Source: Bacilli bacterium (GTDB lineage Bacteria; Bacillota_I; Bacilli_A; RF39; UBA660). Taken from it: a stretch of DNA of 16,416 bases. Where the stretch lies: positions 1 to 16,416 of the forward strand of contig JAQUFI010000028.1 in assembly GCA_028684735.1 (NCBI GenBank), read 5' to 3'. The position numbers and the translations under genes were made by a program. The notes under the pieces were generated by a model. It did no database searches, was not told the origin of the DNA, and saw only the letters and a program-made list of their open reading frames with translations. Every line of letters starts with the position of its first letter. Position 1 is the stretch's first letter. Below, in pieces: positions 7,369 to 13,163 of the stretch.

Positions 7369-8730
7369 TTATACCTCCAACTCGTATGGACTATTCTTAG
7401 TTCCATTACCTTTTACTATTTTTGTTTTATCAATACAAATAGCAGGTCTTATTCTTTTGATATAAGTTATTTTAGATGTAAATAAGTTTTCATCGTTATT
7501 GAATGAATAGATCATACCATTATCAGCAGGCGTCATAAAAAAGTAATTGCTAAGACTACTATTTAGTTTAATATCTGAAACATTATAAGTACCAACTTTA
7601 GCTGATATTTTATTACTAAAGACGTTTTTATAATTGTATTCATTAGTTTTAGTATATTCACCAGTATACCAATCACATTCAACTAAAAGATGTTTATAAG
7701 TTAATGAGTTATAGACAGTAGTATTTAAATATTTAGCTAATGAATAATTGATATTAGTATTAAACTTATTATCAATTGGACTAAAATTATAGGTATTGTA
7801 TTCACTACCATAATAGTTATCTAAGATTAAACGAGCATGATTATCGTTTTTTTCATATACTCTCCAAATATCATTAGCTAATTTAACATATGAATAAGTG
7901 TTTAATTGTTGTTCTGTTTCTTCTTCAAAAATATATGGTTCATTAATAGTTCCTGATCCGCTTTGAATAACAGCGGTCTTTTGAAGAGTAATAACAGGTT
8001 TAATCGCATAACCATTATCTGGTGTACTCTTTGAGACATTGTTTTCTAAGACATGCCATACCATGTTGTCACTAGTAGGTGTACTTAACCAGATATTATT
8101 TGAATGATTAATATAACTAGTTCCATCACTTAGAGAATTGATATAATCATTTAAATTCAATAATGAAACATAATCATCATTACTCGTTTGATTACAACTA
8201 AAACTTTCCAAATCATTAACGGTATCTTTACAAATAGTATTAGGTTGGAGATACTTTTCTTTATTTCTTAAAGTCTTTTCAAAAATACCTGTATTATTAC
8301 CGTTTTCTACTAACCAATCTCTGATATTAGAACTATTATAATCATTAGAATTGTCATCCCACATTAGATTATTAACATATTCATCAGTAATCAACAATAT
8401 ACTATTATCATTATTTATTTTGACAATACGCCATAATAGATTAGAATAACTAACATAATTATTATCGACATCACCTTTATAAACGAAGGTTCCTTTAATA
8501 CTGTATAATCCGTCACCTTCATAGATAACAGGTGTGTTTTTACGAATGGTAACACCCATTAGTTCTGTTTTTTCACCAGTTACGGTTTTAGGATTATAAA
8601 TACGATAGTAATGAATTAATCGATAACCATAGAAACATGTGAATCCTATTAAAAAAATTAAACTTAAGATAGTGAAACTTAATTCTAATTTAGTAATTTT
8701 TCCTTTAACTTTTTTTTCTTTTTTTGCCAT
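7369..8730 (-). CDS. Membrane-anchored extracellular protein with two DUF6273-like repeats
   Basis: The 453-residue protein begins with a Lys-rich cytoplasmic tail (MAKKEKKVKGKITKLE), then one membrane helix (~17-41), giving a predicted outside C-terminus. Two related modules follow, ~81-270 and ~279-453. Each starts with a tryptophan motif (LLWRIVKINNDNSILLI; DIWRVYEKNDNHARLIL), has an Asn/Tyr-rich centre, and closes with a matched signature (IKPVITLQK...GSGTINEPYIFE; IRPAICIDK...GNGTKNSPYELE). This resembles DUF6273-type modules found on surface and pilin-like proteins of gut Bacilli and Clostridia; no catalytic residues were recognised and the function is unknown. AGGAG lies seven bases before ATG 8730, behind a near-consensus promoter. 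It is co-transcribed with the downstream NAGPA enzyme, so it may act as substrate-binding or scaffold partner (inference). Confidence 0.75.
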   Translation of the reverse strand: MAKKEKKVKGKITKLELSFTILSLIFLIGFTCFYGYRLIHYYRIYNPKTVTGEKTELMGVTIRKNTPVIYEGDGLYSIKGTFVYKGDVDNNYVSYSNLLWRIVKINNDNSILLITDEYVNNLMWDDNSNDYNSSNIRDWLVENGNNTGIFEKTLRNKEKYLQPNTICKDTVNDLESFSCNQTSNDDYVSLLNLNDYINSLSDGTSYINHSNNIWLSTPTSDNMVWHVLENNVSKSTPDNGYAIKPVITLQKTAVIQSGSGTINEPYIFEEETEQQLNTYSYVKLANDIWRVYEKNDNHARLILDNYYGSEYNTYNFSPIDNKFNTNINYSLAKYLNTTVYNSLTYKHLLVECDWYTGEYTKTNEYNYKNVFSNKISAKVGTYNVSDIKLNSSLSNYFFMTPADNGMIYSFNNDENLFTSKITYIKRIRPAICIDKTKIVKGNGTKNSPYELEV

Positions 8731-8755
8731 TTTACTTCTCCTATCAACATGATTA

Positions 8756-8784
8756 ATTATATCAAATTTTAATTTTTATATCAA
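8756..8784 (-). promoter_or_regulatory. Promoter for the DUF6273/NAGPA gene pair
   Basis: On the minus strand, -35 TTGATA (8784-8779), a 17-base spacer and -10 TATAAT (8761-8756) lie about 26 bases before ATG 8730. This is among the strongest promoters in the window, so the pair is likely expressed by the housekeeping sigma factor and apart from the suf operon upstream. Confidence 0.75.
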
Positions 8785-8841
8785 TATTATTCGACATAAT
8801 TATTAAATTGGTATAAGCTACTATAATTATATTATTAAGCC

Positions 8842-8872
8842 AAAAAGAAAAGATATAATAACTATATCTTTT
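8842..8872 (-). terminator. Intrinsic terminator of the suf operon
   Basis: Perfect 10-bp stem (AAAAGATATA 8848-8857 with TATATCTTTT 8863-8872) and a 5-base loop; the minus-strand transcript continues with TTTTCTTTTT-like sequence. The upstream arm overlaps the sufS stop codon. It ends the operon directly after sufS. Confidence 0.75.
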
Positions 8873-10064
8873 AAATTACTTCATCTAAAATATAAGGATT
8901 TTTTAATACTTCAACTAACTTATCTATTTCATTAGTTGTATTATAAAAATATAAACTAAGACGGCAAGTGTTTTTAACACCTATTTCGTCTTTTAAAATT
9001 TTAGCACAATGATTACCTGCTCTTACACAGATGTGGTGTTTATTTAAATAGATAGCCAGATCTTGAGCAAAAATACCATCGATATTAAAAGCAATAATCC
9101 CACTTTCGCTTGTTTTATTATAGATAATAATATTAGGTACTTTTTCTAATTCTTTTAAGGCATAATTTCTTAAATTAATTTCATAAGTATGAATAACATC
9201 CATTCCTATCTTGTTTAAGTATTCAATGGTACTACCATAACCAATGACACCAGCAATATTAGGTGTACCTGCTTCTAAACGATGAGGCAAATCACTATAG
9301 ACTCTTTCTTTATTTGAATCAAATGTTGCATTCATCCCACCACCAACAACAATTGGCTTAATCTTCTCTAATAATTCTTCTTTACCATAGATAACCCCAA
9401 CTCCGGTTGGGCCACACATCTTATGGGCTGAAAACGCTAAAAAATCAACATCTAAAGTTTGAACATCATATGGTAGATGGGCAACACTTTGAGCCCCATC
9501 AATTAAAACTAAAATATTATTTTGGTGAGCATAATTAATTATTTCTTTAATAGGTCTAATATCACCTGCTACATTCGTAATATGAGCAATCGAAATAACT
9601 TTTGTTTTTGAAGTAACTGCTTTTTTTAGATTATCAAGCGTTACTTTTAAATCACTAGTTAAATCAATATATTTAACTTTAATCTTTAATTCCTCTTCTA
9701 ATTCAAACCAAGGAAGAATGTTGGAAGCATGTTCACTTTTGGTAATTAACACTTCGTCATCTTTGTTTAGATGATATTTAAAATAACCAAAGATTATTTT
9801 ATTTAATGAATCAGTCGATCCACTTGTGAAAATAATTTCTTTAGTGCTTTTGGCATTGATAAAGTCTTTAACTAGTTGTCTTGTTTGTTCATACATGGTA
9901 TCAACCTTTAAACTGATATTGTAATCACCACGATGAGCATTCGCACTATAATTATTATAATAGTCAGCTGTAACCTCACTTAAAATTTTAGGTTTTAAAG
10001 TTGTAGCTCCATTATCTAAATAGATTAGATTGTTTTGAAGCATCAAGAAGTCTTCACGATTCAT
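8871..10064 (-). CDS. sufS: Cysteine desulfurase SufS
   Basis: SufS is a class V aminotransferase-fold PLP enzyme that takes sulfur from L-cysteine as a persulfide for Fe-S cluster assembly. The 397-residue protein has YLDNGATTLKP (~15-25), the PLP aspartate/glutamine motif LIDGAQSVAH (~187-196), the Schiff-base Lys215 in FSAHKMCGPTGVGVIYG, and the catalytic Cys353 in RAGNHCAK; the group-II SufS hallmark RxGxHC is present. Length is normal for the family. GGAGG, embedded in the end of sufD, lies six bases before ATG 10064, and only three bases separate the genes. It is the last gene of sufC-sufD-sufS and is followed at once by a terminator, so the usual sufU and sufB partners are not in this operon. 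Which sulfur acceptor it uses cannot be read here. Confidence 0.96.
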   Translation of the reverse strand: MNREDFLMLQNNLIYLDNGATTLKPKILSEVTADYYNNYSANAHRGDYNISLKVDTMYEQTRQLVKDFINAKSTKEIIFTSGSTDSLNKIIFGYFKYHLNKDDEVLITKSEHASNILPWFELEEELKIKVKYIDLTSDLKVTLDNLKKAVTSKTKVISIAHITNVAGDIRPIKEIINYAHQNNILVLIDGAQSVAHLPYDVQTLDVDFLAFSAHKMCGPTGVGVIYGKEELLEKIKPIVVGGGMNATFDSNKERVYSDLPHRLEAGTPNIAGVIGYGSTIEYLNKIGMDVIHTYEINLRNYALKELEKVPNIIIYNKTSESGIIAFNIDGIFAQDLAIYLNKHHICVRAGNHCAKILKDEIGVKNTCRLSLYFYNTTNEIDKLVEVLKNPYILDEVI

Positions 10065-10067
10065 AAT

Positions 10068-10865
10068 TCACCTCCAGTATTGATCAATAATTTTAATTAA
10101 TTTTGATTGTTTGGTTTTTTTAAAATCACTTAACAAGAATCCTTTGATTAACAAGTTAGTTGCATTACTTTCATCGATTCCTAAGCGTTGTAAATAAAAT
10201 ATCTCTTCATCACTAAATCGTCCAATTAAAGCTGAGTGATTGGCTTCAACATCATTATTATCAATAAACAAATTAGGGTTTATTTGACATTTATTATCGG
10301 TTAAATTAATAATACGGTTGTTTTGATTTAAGATACAATCCTTTTTATTATTTAAAACAAAACCCGATACATTAAAAGTTAAAACCCCATCTAAGATATT
10401 AACTCCATTATTTTTAATATTACTAACGGTATTACTATAATTATGATACACAATTAAATCATACTTTTCTTCATTGACACTAATGGTTTTTAAATTATAA
10501 TTAAATTCAGCTTTTTTACCATTCAAATTAACAATGACCATTTCTTTAGCACCTGATAGGTGATAAAACTTATCAATATCAGTTTTGCTGTTTTCTTCTA
10601 AATAATATTTATATTGAACTTTCGTATGATTGCCTTCACGATATTCAAATAACTTAAATTTAACATTCTCTTTAACGCTAATAAAGATATCTAATTTAGT
10701 ATTTTCTTGGCTTCGATATTCTATTTCTAAACTGGTACTCTTTTTTACTTTTATTTTTAGACTATTAATACTAAATAATTCATTTTTTTCTAAAAAAGTA
10801 AATTCAATTTTATCATCTAGTGATACTATTTCAGGAATATCATTTACTACTATTATTTTATTCAT
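10068..10865 (-). CDS. sufD: Short SufB/SufD-family scaffold protein
   Basis: SufB/SufD proteins pair through beta-helix cores and bind SufC to form the Fe-S assembly scaffold. The 265-residue protein keeps the diagnostic C-terminal block: NPNLFIDNNDVEANHSALIGRF split around 196-217, then EEIFYLQRLGID (~220-231) and a final helix ending LLIKGFL. His210 matches the conserved histidine of the family. Cys177 and Cys193 lie in the core. Typical SufD and SufB are ~430-470 residues, so this one lacks most of the N-terminal region. ATG 10865 overlaps the sufC stop by eight bases (ATGAATAA). It ends in TGA, the clearest sign here that TGA is a stop. SufD is the conventional label, but as the only SufBD protein of the operon it might form a homodimer, as proposed for minimal SUF-like systems. 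Confidence 0.85.
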   Translation of the reverse strand: MNKIIVVNDIPEIVSLDDKIEFTFLEKNELFSINSLKIKVKKSTSLEIEYRSQENTKLDIFISVKENVKFKLFEYREGNHTKVQYKYYLEENSKTDIDKFYHLSGAKEMVIVNLNGKKAEFNYNLKTISVNEEKYDLIVYHNYSNTVSNIKNNGVNILDGVLTFNVSGFVLNNKKDCILNQNNRIINLTDNKCQINPNLFIDNNDVEANHSALIGRFSDEEIFYLQRLGIDESNATNLLIKGFLLSDFKKTKQSKLIKIIDQYWR

Positions 10866-11649
10866 TTTGAGAAGTTTCCTTCACTGTATAAGTACCAGAA
10901 ATAATATCTTTTGGGGTGGTGAACTTTTCATATCCTTGTTCTTCGATTTCTTTTACTAAATTAACATCTCCACTTTTAATAATACTACCATTCATCATAA
11001 TATGAACATAGTCAGGTTTAATATAATCTAATAATCTTTGGTAATGAGTAATGACTAATAATCCAGGATTGTTCTCTTTATAATAATTCATAACATTCTC
11101 ACCAACAACCTTTAAACTATCGACATCTAGTCCAGAATCAATTTCATCTAGCACAATCATCGATGGTTCTAACATATACATTTGAAGGATTTCATTTTTC
11201 TTTCGTTCACCACCACTAAATCCTTGATTAATACCTCGGTGAATCATCTTTTTATCCATTTTTAAGTGTTCAACGGTTTGATCTAGTTTTTTGATAAAAG
11301 GTATTAAACTAAAATCACTACCTTTTTTAATATTTAAAGCCGTTCTTAGAAAGTCAGCATTCGTTACGCCTTCAATTTCTAATGGCATCTGCATTCCTAA
11401 AAATATGCCTAAACGAGCTCGTTCATCAACTGATAAAGTTAAGATACTTTCCTCATCAAATAAGATATCACCTTTAATAACTTTATAATAAGGATCTCCC
11501 ATGATTACCTTAGCTAACGTTGATTTACCGGTCCCATTAGGACCCATAATGGCATGGATTTCCCCACTTTTTATTTCCAAGTTAAAGTCAACAAGAATTT
11601 TCTTTTTCTCGACTTCAACGGTTAGATTAATTATTTTTAAACTGTGCAT
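10858..11649 (-). CDS. sufC: Fe-S cluster assembly ATPase SufC
   Basis: SufC is the ABC-type ATPase that drives conformational change of the SufB/D scaffold; it is cytosolic, not a transporter. The 263-residue protein shows Walker A GPNGTGKST (~36-44), a Q-loop around GMQMPLEIEGV (~85-95), the SufC-specific signature GFSGGERKKNEILQM (~143-157), Walker B MIVLDEIDSGLD (~164-175) and the H-loop His202 in VITHYQRLL. Length is normal. GGAG sits eight bases before ATG 11649. It is the first gene of the operon and overlaps sufD by eight bases. A TATAAT -10 lies about 20 bases upstream. Confidence 0.97.
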   Translation of the reverse strand: MHSLKIINLTVEVEKKKILVDFNLEIKSGEIHAIMGPNGTGKSTLAKVIMGDPYYKVIKGDILFDEESILTLSVDERARLGIFLGMQMPLEIEGVTNADFLRTALNIKKGSDFSLIPFIKKLDQTVEHLKMDKKMIHRGINQGFSGGERKKNEILQMYMLEPSMIVLDEIDSGLDVDSLKVVGENVMNYYKENNPGLLVITHYQRLLDYIKPDYVHIMMNGSIIKSGDVNLVKEIEEQGYEKFTTPKDIISGTYTVKETSQNE

Positions 11650-11668
11650 AACACCATCTCCATTTTAT

Positions 11669-11674
11669 ATTATA
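11669..11674 (-). promoter_or_regulatory. -10 element of the suf operon
   Basis: Perfect minus-strand TATAAT, 19 bases before the sufC ATG. At 17-base spacing the -35 position reads TACCAA, far from consensus, which suggests a promoter that needs an activator or is held by a regulator. That position is one arm of the inverted repeat at 11692-11720. Confidence 0.5.
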
Positions 11675-11691
11675 CCTTAAAATTAATCTTT

Positions 11692-11720
11692 TTGGTATAA
11701 AATCGTTTAATTTGTACCAA
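11692..11720. repeat. Inverted repeat TTGGTA-N17-TACCAA upstream of suf
   Basis: Perfect 6-base arms at 11692-11697 and 11715-11720 with a 17-base AT-rich spacer. The arm nearer sufC lies exactly at the expected -35 of the suf promoter. It could be an operator; such short arms also occur by chance in AT-rich DNA. Confidence 0.3.
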
Positions 11721-11751
11721 TATATAATTGAATATTCGCAGGTATTCACGA

Positions 11752-11778
11752 AAGGGGTTTAATTCCCCTTCTTTTTTT
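11752..11778 (+). terminator. Terminator-like hairpin between suf and the HIT gene
   Basis: A 6-bp stem (AAGGGG 11752-11757 with CCCCTT 11765-11770) and 7-base loop are followed on the plus strand by C and seven T (11772-11778), the form of an intrinsic terminator. No plus-strand gene lies upstream; a possible -10 TATAAT at 11723-11728 could give a transcript of only ~45 bases. Confidence 0.5.
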
Positions 11779-11786
11779 GTTATAAT
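11758..11786 (+). promoter_or_regulatory. Extended -10 promoter of the HIT gene
   Basis: TGTTATAAT at 11778-11786 is a perfect -10 with the extended TGn. The -35 position, TTTAAT at 11758-11763 with a 17-base spacer, is weak, as is common with an extended -10. Initiation near 11793 would give a very short leader before ATG 11805. Confidence 0.6.
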
Positions 11787-11804
11787 TAAGCTGGAGATGA
11801 TAAA

Positions 11805-12176
11805 ATGAATTGTGTCTTTTGTAAGATTATGAGTGGAGAAATTCCTTCATATACGATTTATGAAGATGATTTAATAAAGATTTTTTTAGATATAAATCCA
11901 GATACTAATGGCCATTTATTAATTGTTCCTAAGAAACATATCTTAGATTTAAATGAAATGGATGATTCAACTTTAATTCATATTATGAAGATGGCTCAGA
12001 AACATCGTTTAATCTTAGAAGAAAAACTTAAGATTGATGGATTAACCTTAATTCAAAATAATGGAATGATTCAGGAAGTAAAGCATTTTCATTTACACTT
12101 AAAACCTTATTACAAAGATAAACAACCACTTAAAGATCCAAAAGAAATTTATGAGATATTAAAGAGTCTTGATTAA
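11805..12176 (+). CDS. HIT-family nucleotide hydrolase (Hint-like)
   Basis: Hint-branch HIT proteins hydrolyse nucleoside phosphoramidates and related adenylated compounds. The 123-residue protein begins CVFCKIMSGEIPS (Cys3, Cys6), has the NTNGHLLIVPKKH-type strand (here NPDTNGHLLIVPKKH, ~31-45) and ends with the histidine triad KHFHLHLKP (His94, His96, His98), the central histidine being the expected nucleophile. Cys3, Cys6, His45 and His94 fit the zinc site of some Bacillus-type members. GGAGATGA lies a few bases before ATG 11805, behind an extended -10 promoter. The last codons form half of its terminator stem, and its stop overlaps the stop of the convergent gene by four bases. The precise substrate is unknown. 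Confidence 0.93.
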   Translation: MNCVFCKIMSGEIPSYTIYEDDLIKIFLDINPDTNGHLLIVPKKHILDLNEMDDSTLIHIMKMAQKHRLILEEKLKIDGLTLIQNNGMIQEVKHFHLHLKPYYKDKQPLKDPKEIYEILKSLD

Positions 12177-12197
12177 AAATCAAGACTCTTTATTTTT
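12160..12197 (+). terminator. Intrinsic terminator at the HIT / hypothetical gene junction
   Basis: A 15-bp stem (12160-12174 with 12178-12192) and 3-base loop, followed on the plus strand by ATTTTTG at 12192-12198, end HIT transcription. The hairpin contains the stop codons of both convergent genes. On the minus strand the T-run is poor (CTTTAATATC), so termination there is less certain. Confidence 0.8.
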
Positions 12198-13099
12198 GAT
12201 TTATTTAATTTTAATTTTTCCTTAACATCTTCATTCACATTATTTTTTACATAATCATCAATAACATCATTGGATATTTCTATTTTCTCAGTATTATAAT
12301 ATAAATAACCATCAACAATAATATCTAAGACAGGTGGCAGTTGATTAGATAATTCAACCACCAATTCAATTGGGTTTTGTTCAATAATATCTATTAAAGC
12401 TTTATCATTCACATCTAATAAATTACGTTGAGGTTCACTATCTAAGTATTTCATCCACTTATAATAAGTAGCTGCCATATCAGTAAGGACTTCTTCGTAG
12501 TTATCTTTATCGTAAGTATAAAGTGACTCTAAAGTAACTAAAACAGAATCTAAAGCCCTATTTTTTGTATCAAAGTCTTCTCCACATTTATATATATAAT
12601 CTTTATAAAAGAGTAATAAATCTTCTGCTTGATAAGATTTTAAAATTTCAATTTTATCGTATAGATGGGTAGGACACATCTTAAATAAAAACTTGTCTTG
12701 AGGAATAGCATTGGTCATTATTTCTCTTTTAGTACATTCATCGTAATCATTATAATCAAGACCATCAACCATCATAACTGATAACATAGTATCACTTTGT
12801 TCAAACTCATTTAATAAATCATCAATACTATTTAAACTATTATAATATTCTAATATTCCTTTATCTTCTTTAGATAACTTATTATAAGTATGATCAAAGC
12901 ATAATAACTTATAATGATCAGCAAATATCACACTAACTAATAGCTTATAGAACCTATAATTATTTTCTTTTAAGATTTCTAATTGTTGATAAAAGATATC
13001 TGCTAGTTCGTATTCCTCAAAATTATTTTCAAGATACGTACATATATTATTCCAATATCTTCTTATCCCATTATTAATATTAATAATCTCAGCTTTCAT
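12173..13099 (-). CDS. Hypothetical soluble protein, family not recognised
   Basis: I do not recognise this 308-residue protein. It has no signal peptide or membrane segment, is rich in Asp, Glu, Tyr, Asn and Leu, strongly acidic overall, and looks mainly alpha-helical, with Leu/Tyr heptad-like spacing in several stretches (~25-60, 85-105, 150-225). No Walker, zinc-finger or catalytic motif was seen; Cys residues (~68, 122, 141, 171) are scattered. Coding status is supported by AGGGGG seven bases before ATG 13099, an extended -10 upstream and the long uninterrupted frame. It is a single-gene unit between the pilin-LRR gene's terminator and the convergent HIT gene. It could be a cytoplasmic helical-repeat or regulatory protein, but nothing in the sequence fixes a role. 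Confidence 0.75.
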   Translation of the reverse strand: MKAEIININNGIRRYWNNICTYLENNFEEYELADIFYQQLEILKENNYRFYKLLVSVIFADHYKLLCFDHTYNKLSKEDKGILEYYNSLNSIDDLLNEFEQSDTMLSVMMVDGLDYNDYDECTKREIMTNAIPQDKFLFKMCPTHLYDKIEILKSYQAEDLLLFYKDYIYKCGEDFDTKNRALDSVLVTLESLYTYDKDNYEEVLTDMAATYYKWMKYLDSEPQRNLLDVNDKALIDIIEQNPIELVVELSNQLPPVLDIIVDGYLYYNTEKIEISNDVIDDYVKNNVNEDVKEKLKLNKSKIKSLDF

Positions 13100-13121
13100 C
13101 TTAATTCCCCCTAATAAACAA

Positions 13122-13130
13122 AGTATACCA
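13122..13130 (-). promoter_or_regulatory. Extended -10 of the hypothetical gene
   Basis: Minus-strand TGGTATACT (13130-13122) is an extended -10 with one mismatch in the hexamer, 22 bases before ATG 13099. No good -35 was found; that position falls inside the preceding terminator. Confidence 0.5.
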
Positions 13131-13132
13131 TA

Positions 13133-13163
13133 AAAAAAGAAATTATTAAATAATTTCTTTTTT
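13133..13163 (-). terminator. Intrinsic terminator of the prepilin-LRR gene
   Basis: Perfect 15-base arms (13133-13147 and 13149-13163) around one central base; in practice a GAAATTAT stem with a 3-base loop followed by seven T on the minus strand. It overlaps the stop codon of the pilin-LRR gene. The A/T flanks are symmetric, so it may also work on the plus strand. Confidence 0.75.

Noticed and set aside
11751..11770. AGGGG-TTTAATT-CCCCT resembles a tRNA T-arm (5-bp stem, 7-base loop)
   Set aside because: The loop lacks the conserved C, no matching acceptor stem or anticodon arm was found upstream, and a T-run follows; a terminator fits better.
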